Source of the DNA: JAVBMP01 sp031552195
Lineage (GTDB): Bacteria > Desulfobacterota > Desulfovibrionia > Desulfovibrionales > Desulfovibrionaceae
Direction of reading: 5' to 3'
NCBI GenBank assembly: GCA_031552195.1
Contig: JAVBMT010000006.1
Location: 1-64,000 of the forward strand
Length of the DNA stretch: 64,000 bases
The translations under genes were made by a program, and so were the position numbers. Below are positions 7,625-16,699 of this stretch, one piece after another. The number at the start of each line of letters is the position of its first letter. Position 1 is the first letter of the stretch. A model generated the notes under the pieces. The model made no database searches. It worked only from the letters and a program-made list of their open reading frames with translations, and was not told the DNA's origin.

Positions 7625-9319
7625 ATGCCTTTACTGGCTTTGGCGGTTGGCGCGCTTTCAACGCTTGTAAGCCTCGGCGCGGCCACGCACGCCCTTTTGA
7701 ACAAGCGCGATCCGCGTTCGGCCTTGGGATGGGTGCTGCTTTGCCTGGGCTTGCCTGTGGGTGGAGCGCTTATCTACTTCATGTTCGGCATAAACCGCCT
7801 GCACCGCCGCGCCTCGAAAATAGTGCGGCGGCGCGAAGGGCAGCATTACAAGATCAACCGTGAACTGCGAAAATTCCGTAAGGCCATGCGCGGCAAACAC
7901 GCGGGTGGCGATGCCGCCGGCCCGCCCGGCGGGGAAGGAAACCTCACCATGCTGGGGGAAGAGTTTTTTCCAGCCCAGCCTTCGGAGGAAAGGCCGGAAA
8001 TTGCCGGCCAGGTTCTCCACGCTGATTTTTTTATTCCGGAAGGCTCAGAGCGGTTGAGGGCGGAAAATATCTCCGAGGCCCTGCTTGATCTGGCCGAGGT
8101 GGGTTATGCGGTCAACCGCACCCCTTTGCTTGCCGGAAACAGCGTTGAGGCGCTGCATGACGGAGACGCCGCCTACCCGGAGATGCTGGAGGCGATGGAA
8201 AAGGCAAGGCGCCGCATCTGGCTTTCAAGCTATATTTTTGAAAACGACGTCGTAGGGCGGCGCTTCGGCCGCGCCATGGCCGAGGCGCAGGCCCGTGGCG
8301 TGCAGGTGCTCGTTTTGCTTGACGGGCTGGGGTCTTACAGCGCTATGAATTCCGCGATAAGCATGTTGCGCGGCCTGAATTTGCCGGTGGCCGTTTTTCT
8401 TCCGCCGCGTCTTTTTCCGCCCCAGCTTTTCATCAATTTGCGCGACCACCGCAAACTTCTTATCGTTGACGGACGCCTGGCTTTCACCGGGGGGATGAAC
8501 GTCAGCGCCGGGCATGTGCGGGCGCTTTACCGGGCCGTTGAGCGAGGTGAGGGCGTTTTCCGTCTTGGCGGTGAGGAGTTGCCTGTTCCGGCTTCTTTCC
8601 GGCATCCTTTGCGCAAATTTTTTTCCGCGCTGGAGGTGCAGGATCTGCATTTTAAAATCAAGGGCCCGCTCGTGGCGGAACTGGAGGCCGCTTTCGCCGC
8701 GGACTGGAACTTTTGCACAAACGAGGAACTTGAACATGACGATGAGCCGGCACGGCGCAATGCGAGGGGAACAGCTTGGGGCAGGGTTATTCTGGACGGG
8801 CCGGATAATAACTTCGAGCACTTCGGAAACACCATTACCGCTGCCATTTCCTGCGCCCAAAGTTCCGTGCGCGTTATCACCCCCTATTTCCTGCCGCCGC
8901 GCGAGCTGACCAGCGCCTTGCAGTGCGCTGCGCTGCGCGGGGTTGAAGTATCGATAATCCTTCCGGAAAAAAATGATCAGTTCGCGGCCCATTACGCCGC
9001 CTTTAACCTTATGGGAGAATTTTTGCGGCGCAATGTGAAAATTTATTATCAGCCGCCGCCTTTCGCCCACACCAAGCTATTGCTCATAGACGGCTTTTAT
9101 GTGCATTTCGGTTCGGCCAACCTGGATGCCAGAAGCATGCGCCTGAACTTTGAATTGACCGTGGAAACTTTCGACCGCCGGCTCGGAGCGGAGATGGACG
9201 CTTGCTTCACGGAAATTATAAGCCGTTCGCGGCGTTATACCCTGGAAGACCTGGAAAGGCGTTCTTTTGCCGCCCGCCTGCGCGATGCTTTTTTCTGGCT
9301 CGGCAGTCCTTACCTGTGA
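7625..9319 (+). CDS. cls: Cardiolipin synthase
   Basis: A 564-residue phospholipase-D-type enzyme that joins two phosphatidylglycerols, or a similar pair, to cardiolipin at the inner membrane. Two N-terminal membrane segments (about 3-20 and 36-54) precede an Arg-rich linker. Two HKD motifs are intact: HRKLLIVDGRLAFTGGMN (about 278) and HTKLLLIDGFYVHFGSAN (about 485). ATG 7625 is chosen because GGGAGGG lies 6 bases upstream; the frame is open further left from a TTG at 7550, but that would add a non-hydrophobic extension. The gene stands alone, convergent with the flavodoxin gene. Confidence 0.9.
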   Translation: MPLLALAVGALSTLVSLGAATHALLNKRDPRSALGWVLLCLGLPVGGALIYFMFGINRLHRRASKIVRRREGQHYKINRELRKFRKAMRGKHAGGDAAGPPGGEGNLTMLGEEFFPAQPSEERPEIAGQVLHADFFIPEGSERLRAENISEALLDLAEVGYAVNRTPLLAGNSVEALHDGDAAYPEMLEAMEKARRRIWLSSYIFENDVVGRRFGRAMAEAQARGVQVLVLLDGLGSYSAMNSAISMLRGLNLPVAVFLPPRLFPPQLFINLRDHRKLLIVDGRLAFTGGMNVSAGHVRALYRAVERGEGVFRLGGEELPVPASFRHPLRKFFSALEVQDLHFKIKGPLVAELEAAFAADWNFCTNEELEHDDEPARRNARGTAWGRVILDGPDNNFEHFGNTITAAISCAQSSVRVITPYFLPPRELTSALQCAALRGVEVSIILPEKNDQFAAHYAAFNLMGEFLRRNVKIYYQPPPFAHTKLLLIDGFYVHFGSANLDARSMRLNFELTVETFDRRLGAEMDACFTEIISRSRRYTLEDLERRSFAARLRDAFFWLGSPYL

Positions 9320-9398
9320 CGCTTCCCGGTCGTTCACACGGCGCTTTGGCGGCCAGCGCAGCATAACCTTCCGGAAGACACGCCTCATCCGCAAAAAA

Positions 9399-9423
9399 GG
9401 CCGGCCCGTGGAGCAGGCCGGCC
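9399..9423 (-). terminator. Terminator of the flavodoxin gene
   Basis: GGCCGGCC repeats as an inverted pair around a 9-base loop and is followed on the minus strand by TTTTTT, downstream of the flavodoxin stop at 9471. Confidence 0.8.
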
Positions 9424-9470
9424 GCACCGCCATGCGTTCCGTTTGCGCGGCGGTTCGAAAAGTGAACCCC

Positions 9471-9917
9471 TTACAGGGCTTTCAGGATATCCTGTCCCCA
9501 AGATTCAATCATGCTTTTTTCCGCGCGCGGGTCGCCGTCTATTTTCAAGCCGTCGGCTATAACATCCGCGCCCAGGGCGTTAAGTTTTTCTTCTATGGCG
9601 TCGACAGCCCCGCAGAAGAAAGAGTAGCCGGAATCTCCGCAGCCGAACGCGGCGGTTTTCTTGCCCTTGACGCCGGTTTCGGCCAATGAGTCTAGCAGGG
9701 GGATGAAGTCGTCTTGCAGCTCTATGCTGTCGTCTCCCCAGGTGGAGGAACCGAAAAGCACGAGGTCATACCCTTCGCAAAGGCCGGGCGCTGAAGCTTT
9801 GGCCGCGTCAAGCACCTTCACGCTGTGGCCCTTGCCTTCAAGAATACGCTGTACGCTTTCCGCCACATAGGCCGTATTGCCGGTGGTGGAGCCGTATACG
9901 ATAAGTGCGTTAGCCAT
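9471..9917 (-). CDS. fld: Flavodoxin
   Basis: A 148-residue FMN electron carrier. The phosphate-binding loop is YGSTTGNT (residues 8-15); GSSTWGDDSIELQDDFIPL (about 57-75) and FGCGDSGYSFFCGAVDAIEE (about 92-111) contain the residues that stack on and bind the isoalloxazine ring. Long stretches are the same, from memory, as the well-studied Desulfovibrio vulgaris flavodoxin, and this is one of the best clues to the host lineage. It would shuttle low-potential electrons in the cytoplasm in place of ferredoxin. The start ATG is preceded by GGAG. It is a single-gene unit with its own terminator. Confidence 0.95.
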   Translation of the reverse strand: MANALIVYGSTTGNTAYVAESVQRILEGKGHSVKVLDAAKASAPGLCEGYDLVLFGSSTWGDDSIELQDDFIPLLDSLAETGVKGKKTAAFGCGDSGYSFFCGAVDAIEEKLNALGADVIADGLKIDGDPRAEKSMIESWGQDILKAL

Positions 9918-10054
9918 TTTTTTCTCCGATACGTTAATGGTTGGCTGTTTTCAAACTAGTAATGATTTTGATACGCAAAGTCAATAGAAGATGACAGCAT
10001 GAATCCTTATCCATATCAGGCGTGAAACAACTTATTGAAACATTACAGCCAGCA

Positions 10055-10194
10055 CTGTTTCTAAATAAATTTTTTGTCCAAATACTGCGTCAATCGTCCT
10101 TTTTTTCTCCGGTCGAGTACCGTAAGAGTACGCTCTCTTCGCAAAAAAGGCCGTTTTTCTTGTCTTTGGCGTAAAATCTTTTATTTAGAAACAG
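10055..10194. mobile_element. MITE-like element, 140 bp with 15-bp inverted ends
   Basis: CTGTTTCTAAATAAA at 10055-10069 is exactly inverted at 10180-10194. The interior is too short to code and contains several short dyads. The same end sequence, GGGGCTGTTTCTAAATAAA, occurs alone at 18784-18803. This is the structure of a miniature inverted-repeat element, moved in trans if at all; no target duplication was identified. Confidence 0.6.
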
Positions 10195-10202
10195 CCCCTG
10201 GA

Positions 10203-10372
10203 GCATTTTAATTTTGGAACATCTCTGCAAAAATCTGTTTTGAATATAGAAGGCTATATTCTATCCGACATGTACAAGCCCAAAGCGGCTTGCGCTCCAG
10301 ACACGCCGCGCTGTTCGCTTGCGGGCGAGCGCTACCGCCAGGGAGTTTAAATTTTTTCAAAGTTAAAATGCC
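10203..10372 (+). repeat. Dispersed intergenic repeat, copy A
   Basis: Begins GCATTTTAA and ends with its inverse TTAAAATGC. Internal landmarks shared with the copies near 31.3 and 42.0 kb are TATCCGACATGTACAAGCC, AGCGGCTTG, CGCTCGCTTGCGGGCG-type sequence and CTACCGCCAGGG. Non-coding. Confidence 0.75.
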
Positions 10373-10466
10373 ATAACCTGCTGTTTTGCAAAAACCGCTT
10401 CAGGCAAGAACAGCCTGGCAATCATGATTTTCAACAGCGGAGTCCTTTTCCTCCGGTTTTATTTTT

Positions 10467-11426
10467 TCAGGCCCCCTTGCTCACATAGATATGCGGCAGG
10501 GCCTCAAGCACGTCTTTACGGAAGTCTTCGCGCGGGTCGATCGGCGCGTAAAGGCCGCCCCCGCTTGGGCGCGTGTAGGTATGCGAGCCTATGCAGACTC
10601 GGGGAACAAGAAAAGGATCGCTCAGCAGCCTCCCGTCATATTCGCAGGCGGGCGGATTGGCCCGGCCCTCACGCATGCCAGGGTAAGCCGTAACCGCGCC
10701 TTTGAAGCCCAGGCGGCGCAATTCCCGCAGCCCTTCCGGCGCGGGCGGCACTCCGTAAGGGTAGGCCAGAACAGGCGCCACTCTGTCAAGAACGCCCAAA
10801 GAGGCAAAATCGTCTTGCTGCTTCTGTATGATTTCTCTGACCTGCCCCGCGTCCATTCGCGTCATTTTTATATGGTTCAGGGTATGGTAGCCGATTTCCA
10901 GCCCGGGCAGGGCGTCCAGTTCGTCCAGTATGGCGGGCAGCGTTTTATATCCGCCGAAATATTCGCCGGGTTGTTTTGAAATACGGTCGTCTTCCACCCG
11001 CGAAATGAAAAAGGTGGCGCGCGGAGCTAATCCTGACGGCTTGAGAGAAGCGCGGAAAATTTCCGCCAGCGGGCGGGCGTTGAGCAACCCGGCCCGTTCC
11101 CGCGCGTTTTTGAAGAACAAGACGCTGCTGTGGGCGTCGTCAGCGGTAACGCCCACGGGTTTCAGGCCGCGCGGAACGAGTTCGTCCACTTTTCCGTCCA
11201 GGATATCACTCGCGTTCACCGGGCAAAAGCCCAGTTCCCACAGCTCGCCGAACAAGGCCGCCAGCTGTGCTCCGCTGACGCTCTCCGGGTCGCCGGGGGC
11301 GTCGTTTATTTTGTGGAACATGAGGATGGGAATGGCTGGCGCATGAACCCTGGCCGAAGCCGGGGCGGGCATAAAGGCCAGGGCGAGCGTTGAGGCTGAC
11401 AGGCGCAGAAAGGTGCGGCGATTCAT
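10467..11426 (-). CDS. Polysaccharide deacetylase (NodB-type), secreted
   Basis: A 319-residue protein with an N-terminal export signal containing NRRTFLRLSAS, which resembles a Tat motif, and ending near ASA-RV (residues 24-26). The NodB domain has PILMFHKI, the Asp pair in VGVTADDAHSS (about 94-104) and the metal His pair in EIGYHTLNHI (about 177-186); APVLAYPYG is a further family motif. It would remove acetyl groups from a surface or envelope polysaccharide outside the cytoplasm; the substrate is unknown. The start ATG has GGAGAA about 12 bases upstream. It is a monocistronic gene between repeats and the alcohol dehydrogenase promoter region. Confidence 0.85.
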   Translation of the reverse strand: MNRRTFLRLSASTLALAFMPAPASARVHAPAIPILMFHKINDAPGDPESVSGAQLAALFGELWELGFCPVNASDILDGKVDELVPRGLKPVGVTADDAHSSVLFFKNARERAGLLNARPLAEIFRASLKPSGLAPRATFFISRVEDDRISKQPGEYFGGYKTLPAILDELDALPGLEIGYHTLNHIKMTRMDAGQVREIIQKQQDDFASLGVLDRVAPVLAYPYGVPPAPEGLRELRRLGFKGAVTAYPGMREGRANPPACEYDGRLLSDPFLVPRVCIGSHTYTRPSGGGLYAPIDPREDFRKDVLEALPHIYVSKGA

Positions 11427-11663
11427 AAATTTACTGTTCTCCTGGTTGCGAGCATATCAAAAATAGTCCGGCACTTTTGGCAAGTCAAGCCGTTTATTGG
11501 GTTGTCAATCTTAAACCGTCCCGAATAAATATTTTTTTCACAAAATTGTTTTTTTATATATTGTCGTTTAGTGTCATTTTAAGACGTAAAGAAGATGTTA
11601 AATGCGAGTTCGTCTTTTAAAAGCCCATTCGGGCAAACCTCTAAAATTGTAAGGAGAACCTTT

Positions 11664-12833
11664 ATGATTTCAATGAGTTCACCCCTTGTTCCTCTCATGT
11701 ACGGCGCCGGCGCGTCCAAGGTCATTGGCGACAAAGCCAAAAGCATGGGCATGACCAAGGTTATGGTCATATGCGACAAGGGCGTCAAAAATTCAGGCGT
11801 AATCGATCCCATATTGGAAAGCCTCAAAGGCGCTGGCCTCGGCGTCGTTCTTTTTGACGGCGTATTGCCCGACCCGCCGGACACCGTTGTCGACGCGGCC
11901 ACCGAAATCGCCAGCAAAGAGAAAGTTGACGGCTTTATCGCCGTTGGCGGCGGCAGCTCCATAGACACCGCCAAGGGCGTGAGATACTGCTGCAAGCACG
12001 GCGGCCCGGTAAAAAGCTGGTTCGGCAAGCCCTGCAATGATAAAACCGATCCGCTGATCGCCGTGCCCACCACAGCCGGCACCGGCAGCGAAATGACTTA
12101 CGCCGCCGTTATTACCGATACCGCCAGCGGGCAGAAGGGCGGCATAGGCGGCATGGGCTGCTTCGCCAGTTTGGCTTTGGTCGATCCCGAACTCTACGTC
12201 GGCATGCCCCTCGGAGGCACGGTTGCCAGCGCTTTTGACGCTTACACCCACGCCTTCGAAGCTATAGTCAACCCTACCCCGGAACCGCTGTCTGAAGCCT
12301 TTGCGGAAAAGAGCCTGCGCCTGATCCATGAAAATCTGCCCACGCTCGTGAAAGACCTTAAAAACGTTGAAGCCAGAGGCGCCTTGGCCCTTGCCGCCAC
12401 CTTCGGCGGCGCCTGTCTCCACTTTACCGTCATGTGTCACCATTCGCACGCTATCGGCCACTCTTTGGGCGCGGTGTTCCACCTGCCGCACGGTTCTTGC
12501 TGCGCGGTCGGCTTTAAAGACCTCATCAAGCTTTATGCCGACTGGCTGCCCGACCGGGTGAAGCTGGCCGCCAAGGCCATGGGCCTGATACTGCCCGCCG
12601 GCATTTCCAACAAAGAGCTTGGCGAAAAAGTAAGCGCCCATTACTTCGCTTTCGCCAAAGAAGTAGGCCTGCCCAACCTGAAGCAGATGGGCGTTCCCAA
12701 AGAGCGCCTGGACGAAGCCATCAAGATGATGCCCAAAGATGTGGCCTCTCTCAAGCTGGCGACCAAGCCCAACCCCATGCTGCTTTCAGAAGACCAGTAT
12801 CGCTCGATCGTGCTGAACGCTTACGACGAATAA
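11664..12833 (+). CDS. adh: Iron-containing alcohol dehydrogenase
   Basis: A 389-residue group III alcohol dehydrogenase. It has the NAD-binding GGGSSIDTAKG (about 95-105), PTTAGTGSE (about 135-143) and the metal ligands spread over DAYTHAFEA (Asp and His about 194-199) and HSHAIGHSLGAVFHLPHG (about 258-275). It interconverts alcohols such as ethanol or 1,3-propanediol with their aldehydes in the cytoplasm; such enzymes are abundant in Desulfovibrio growing on alcohols. ATG 11664 is selected for its AAGGAGAA; the frame is open from 11595 but lacks a binding site. The gene is single and is followed by a long hairpin. Confidence 0.93.
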   Translation: MISMSSPLVPLMYGAGASKVIGDKAKSMGMTKVMVICDKGVKNSGVIDPILESLKGAGLGVVLFDGVLPDPPDTVVDAATEIASKEKVDGFIAVGGGSSIDTAKGVRYCCKHGGPVKSWFGKPCNDKTDPLIAVPTTAGTGSEMTYAAVITDTASGQKGGIGGMGCFASLALVDPELYVGMPLGGTVASAFDAYTHAFEAIVNPTPEPLSEAFAEKSLRLIHENLPTLVKDLKNVEARGALALAATFGGACLHFTVMCHHSHAIGHSLGAVFHLPHGSCCAVGFKDLIKLYADWLPDRVKLAAKAMGLILPAGISNKELGEKVSAHYFAFAKEVGLPNLKQMGVPKERLDEAIKMMPKDVASLKLATKPNPMLLSEDQYRSIVLNAYDE

Positions 12834-13255
12834 GAATCCGCACCGGCTCAAGCCTCCGTTAAGGGTTTGAACTCCGGAACAGTGAAACGGCGCGGCCTTG
12901 GGGGCCGCTCCAGCGCTGTCCGGAGGCTGAAAATTATGCAGGCGAATAAAGCAGCCCGTCCTCAGCGATGTTTAAGCGTTGGGGGCGGGCTGCTCATATT
13001 ATTGCCTCACCGCGTCCTCCGGCGAATTGGGGGAATATTCCTTCCAAACGGCTTAATCATGGCTTGGGACGTTAACATTGTAACGACCTTAACCATGTGA
13101 AAATATTATATTTCAATATAAAGTACTACGTATATAATAAAATTTCTTCCTTTTTTTATGAAAAAAATATATCTTCGAAAATAGCATAACTTCGCATTAT
13201 AAAAATAGCGTTTTTTTGTATGGACAAACTGTTAATTCGTTTTCATGGAGGGTTT
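12834..13255. other. Intergenic stretch between alcohol dehydrogenase and chemoreceptor
   Basis: About 420 bases. It contains a GC-rich dyad, the 18-bp hairpin at 12950-12994, and a very AT-rich 100-base leader of the chemoreceptor gene. No gene recognised. Confidence 0.6.
12950..12994. terminator. Long hairpin after the alcohol dehydrogenase gene
   Basis: AGCAGCCCGTCCTCAGCG can pair along 18 positions, three of them G-T, with GCGTTGGGGGCGGGCTGCT, leaving a loop of about 8 bases. There is no T-run after the stem, so termination is likely but not proven; a structured RNA end is the alternative. Confidence 0.55.
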
Positions 13256-15397
13256 ATGAACTGGTATAGAAACATGCGCATGATTGGTAAAATCGTTTTG
13301 CCCGTTACTGTAATGCTGATTCTGGCCTTGGGCGTCCTGAGCTGGCAGATCCAGTCCAGAAGTGCGTCAGCCATACAGGATGTGGCTCAACGGGAACTTG
13401 CCGCCTTGGCCGGACAGCACGCAAACGCCATAAAAGCGTTTTTCGAAGGGCCGCTTACCCAGGCTCAGGCCGTTGCGGATGCGACTTCCGCCGCCTTTCA
13501 GCAAAAACAGCCCATAACGCGCGAATTATACCTGGCCATGCTGCGGGGCATTGAACAAAGCACCCCTATCACGATCGCCTCCGGGGCCGCGTTCGAGCCT
13601 AACGCCTTTGACGGCAATGACGCGGCCTTCGCCAATGCGACGGGATGCGACGCGCAGGGGCGTTTTATTCCTTATCTGCCGGCCGTAGGTAAAATCGTTC
13701 CGCTGGAAGACCTGGAAACAAGCGATTATTACGCCAAGCCGAAAAGCCGCAACAGGAGTTTCATTACAGACCCAGGCCCCTACAATGTAAACGGCAAAGA
13801 CGTGCTTATGACCACCGCCAGCGCGGTCATAAAGGTGGACGGCAAGTTCCGCGGCATCGCCCTTGTGGATACGCCGCTTGATAATATAGTCGAGCGTGTG
13901 AAGAAAGTTAAGGCGTACGATTCCGGCTCGGCCTCGTTGCTGACCCAGGAAGGCATTATTATCGCCCACAGGGACAATTCGCGCACGATGAAGAGCGTTT
14001 TCGACACCAATCAGGTGGCGGATGCGAGCGGCCTGCGCAAGGCCATGGAACGGGGCGACAACTTCATCGGTTTGCACGACAAGGAAGGCAAAATGTCCTT
14101 CTATTATTATGAGCCTCTGCATTTTGACGGCACAGGGCAAACCTGGTATTTCTGCGTTTCCGCTCCGCTGGACGAAGTTCTGGCGGAAGCCGCCTCCATC
14201 AGGCTTATGACCATGGTATTCAGCGCCGCAGTGCTGTTGCTGGCCCTGCTGGTTATATTCCTGGTCGTGCGCGCTTCAGTCAAGCCCTTGGGCGTATTGG
14301 CCGGAGCGGCTAAGGAAATAGCCGGCGGAAACCTGCGGGTTGAGATAAAGGATGAAACCTTTGGCGGCGAAGTGAAAGAACTGAGCAGCGCCTTGAAAGA
14401 GATGATCGCCTCATTGCTGCGCAATATAGCCGAAGCGGAACAACTGAGCGCCGACGCCAAGGCGCAGGCCGAAAAGGCGCAGGAAGCCACGCGCGAAGCC
14501 GAAACCATGCGCCATGCGGCGGAAAACGCCAAGCGCGAGGGCATGCTTGCCGCGGCCGGGCGGCTGGAAGACGTGGTCAGCATAATTTCTTCCGCCTCAA
14601 ACCAGCTATCCGCGCAAATTGAAGAATCGGAACGTGGTTCTCAGGAACAGGCTTCACGGGTTGGTGAAACGGCCACCGCCATGGAAGAAATGAACAGCAC
14701 CGTGCTGGAAGTCGCCAGAAACGCCGGCGCGGCCGCCGACGCCTCAGCCAGAACCAAAATTCAGGCTGAAGAAGGCGCGGTTATAGTACGGGAAGCAGTC
14801 AGCGGAATTCAGAACGTGCAGGAAGTTTCTTTGGCGCTTAAAGAAGACATGTCGCTTCTGGCCAGCCAGGCGGACTCTATCTCTGAAATCATGGGCGTTA
14901 TTTCCGACATTGCCGACCAGACCAACCTGCTGGCTCTTAACGCGGCCATTGAGGCGGCCCGGGCTGGCGAAGCTGGGCGCGGGTTCGCCGTTGTGGCCGA
15001 CGAAGTGCGGAAGCTGGCTGAAAAAACCATGGCTTCCACCACTGACGTAGGCAAAACCGTAACCAATATCCAGAAAAGCGTGAGCCAAAGCATGGTCCAG
15101 GTAGACCGCGCCGTTGAACTTATCGCGGCGGCTACGGAAAAATCCAATAAATCCGGTGAAGCCTTGGGAAGCATCGTAGTCACGGTTGACGACGCCGCCG
15201 ACCAGGTGCGGGCCATTGCCGCCGCAAGCGAGCAGCAGTCCGCCACAAGCGAGGAGATAAACCGCTCCATCGGCCATATTAACGATATATCCATCCAGAC
15301 CGCGCGCGCCATGCAGGAAGCGGCCAGCGCGGTTTCAGACCTTGCCGCCCAGGCCCAGGCCCTGAGCAGGCTTATTGAAGACATGAAAAAGTCATAA
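13256..15397 (+). CDS. Methyl-accepting chemotaxis protein with Cache sensor
   Basis: A 713-residue chemoreceptor. A first membrane segment (about 10-28) is followed by a periplasmic double-Cache domain (about 35-310, with TGCDAQGRFIPYLPA and FITDPGPYNVNGKDVL), a second membrane segment (about 322-342), a HAMP domain, a coiled coil and the signalling hairpin with IADQTNLLALNAAIEAARAG. It would sense a small extracellular ligand and drive CheA through CheW. ATG 13256 has GGAGGG upstream and is preferred to ATG 13220. No CheR-binding pentapeptide ends the protein. The gene is monocistronic with an AT-rich leader. Confidence 0.93.
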   Translation: MNWYRNMRMIGKIVLPVTVMLILALGVLSWQIQSRSASAIQDVAQRELAALAGQHANAIKAFFEGPLTQAQAVADATSAAFQQKQPITRELYLAMLRGIEQSTPITIASGAAFEPNAFDGNDAAFANATGCDAQGRFIPYLPAVGKIVPLEDLETSDYYAKPKSRNRSFITDPGPYNVNGKDVLMTTASAVIKVDGKFRGIALVDTPLDNIVERVKKVKAYDSGSASLLTQEGIIIAHRDNSRTMKSVFDTNQVADASGLRKAMERGDNFIGLHDKEGKMSFYYYEPLHFDGTGQTWYFCVSAPLDEVLAEAASIRLMTMVFSAAVLLLALLVIFLVVRASVKPLGVLAGAAKEIAGGNLRVEIKDETFGGEVKELSSALKEMIASLLRNIAEAEQLSADAKAQAEKAQEATREAETMRHAAENAKREGMLAAAGRLEDVVSIISSASNQLSAQIEESERGSQEQASRVGETATAMEEMNSTVLEVARNAGAAADASARTKIQAEEGAVIVREAVSGIQNVQEVSLALKEDMSLLASQADSISEIMGVISDIADQTNLLALNAAIEAARAGEAGRGFAVVADEVRKLAEKTMASTTDVGKTVTNIQKSVSQSMVQVDRAVELIAAATEKSNKSGEALGSIVVTVDDAADQVRAIAAASEQQSATSEEINRSIGHINDISIQTARAMQEAASAVSDLAAQAQALSRLIEDMKKS

Positions 15398-15400
15398 AAA

Positions 15401-15453
15401 GTTCAGGGGCATTACGGCCGCCCTTTGCCGGGTTAACCGCAACGCCCCTGAAC
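15401..15453 (+). terminator. Hairpin just after the chemoreceptor gene
   Basis: GTTCAGGGGC (15401-15410) pairs with GCCCCTGAAC (15444-15453), starting 4 bases after the stop codon. No T-run follows directly. Confidence 0.55.
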
Positions 15454-15463
15454 GCGAGAATTA

Positions 15464-15508
15464 CACGTCCGGCTTTTTTCAGCGCTCCGCCGAAGAAAGC
15501 CGGACGTG
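15464..15508. terminator. Hairpin between convergent genes
   Basis: CACGTCCGGCTTT (15464-15476) pairs with AAAGCCGGACGTG (15496-15508). It lies between the ends of the chemoreceptor and DUF808 genes and may act on both. Confidence 0.65.
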
Positions 15509-15513
15509 CACGT

Positions 15514-16455
15514 TTATTTCGATTTTTTGTTCAGAACCAGAGCGAAAATACGGCTTACCGCAACACTGGCCAGCGCTATCAGCAATCCGGCCAGAATTCC
15601 GAACACAGCCCTTGCCAGCGCGTCTAAAAGAGAGCTGAGGGGCAGGGCGGCCAGGGCGTCCGTCACGATATGAAAGGCCGGCGTCCCGTGGGCCAAAATT
15701 CCGCCGCCCACCATAAACATGGCAACAGTGCCGATAATGCCGAGCAGGCGCATAACGGCGGGGGAAGCGCCTACCAGCAATCTTCCCAGCCTTTTGCCCA
15801 GGCGGCCTTTACGGTTAAGCAAATAAAGCCCGGCATCGTCCATTTTCACTATTCCCGCCACCAAACCGTAAACCCCGACGGTCATCAATATTCCGATCAG
15901 GCTGACCACCGCCGCCAGCGTGAAAAAAGAACTTCCTTCCGGCACGGTGCCGAGGGCGATGACGATAATTTCGGCGGAAAGAACGAAATCCGTGCGTATC
16001 GCGCCTTTTATCTTGTCTTTTTCAAATGCGGCGAGGTCTTCCCCGGTTGCGGCCGGACAGGAAGGCTCACCGTCTTTTTGCGGTTCTTCCGCAAACTCAG
16101 TTTTATCAGCCTTGCCGCGCCCGCTGAAATGGTGAATCAGTTTTTCCGCACCCTCGTAGCACAGGTAAGCCCCGCCTATCATCAAAAGCGGGGTAATCAT
16201 CTGCGGGGCGAAAAAGCTTATGCCCAACGCCGCCGGAATCAGCAGCAGCTTGTTGACGAACGAGCCTTTGGCCACCCCCCAGACAACGGGAAGCTCACGT
16301 TCGGCGGCCACCCCGGCCACCTGCTGCGCGTTCAGCGCCAGGTCGTCGCCCAGTACCCCGGCGGTTTTTTGCGCCGCCATTTTGGTCATAAGCGCTATAT
16401 CGTCAAGAACGGACGCTATATCGTCCAACAGGGCCAGAAGTCCTATGCCCGCCAT
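15514..16455 (-). CDS. DUF808 (YedI-like) inner-membrane protein
   Basis: A 313-residue membrane protein that starts MAGIGLLALLDDIASVLDD, the hallmark of the DUF808/YedI family, with further family motifs KTAGVLGDDLALNAQQV and KGSFVNKLLLIP, and about six hydrophobic segments. A Glu- and Lys-rich loop sits near residues 115-150. The family is widespread but functionally unassigned. The ATG at 16455 is chosen because AAGGAG lies 6 bases upstream; an in-frame GTG at 16470 overlaps that binding site and is unlikely. It is transcribed alone. Confidence 0.85.
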   Translation of the reverse strand: MAGIGLLALLDDIASVLDDIALMTKMAAQKTAGVLGDDLALNAQQVAGVAAERELPVVWGVAKGSFVNKLLLIPAALGISFFAPQMITPLLMIGGAYLCYEGAEKLIHHFSGRGKADKTEFAEEPQKDGEPSCPAATGEDLAAFEKDKIKGAIRTDFVLSAEIIVIALGTVPEGSSFFTLAAVVSLIGILMTVGVYGLVAGIVKMDDAGLYLLNRKGRLGKRLGRLLVGASPAVMRLLGIIGTVAMFMVGGGILAHGTPAFHIVTDALAALPLSSLLDALARAVFGILAGLLIALASVAVSRIFALVLNKKSK

Positions 16456-16699
16456 ATGCATCTCCTTCACATGGCGTATAACGCCTTGTTTCTATTTGTT
16501 TTCTCACGCGGCCAGCCTTTTCGTTCGAGCTTGCGCCTTGCGCTGACCCTGTTATTTTCAGTAATTGTCTTGCTCTATAGCCCGGACCGCGCATTTTGTG
16601 AACCGTAAATCAGGCCGGTTTCCGGCCGCTTCGCGTTTGACACGTTTGTACAGCGCGGATAAAAGATATTGAAATAACCTTGATGAAATAAGGGGTGGT

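Larger units (their letters stand above)
9918..10466. other. Gene-free stretch carrying two repeat elements
   Basis: About 550 bases between flavodoxin and the deacetylase gene. It holds the leader of the flavodoxin gene, the 140-bp inverted-end element (10055-10194) and, 8 bases later, one copy of the dispersed intergenic repeat (10203-10372). No gene is credible here. Confidence 0.7.

Noticed and set aside
9918..10000. Fur-like box before flavodoxin
   Set aside because: AATGATTTTGAT shows only a loose likeness to the Fur consensus; not supported without more evidence.
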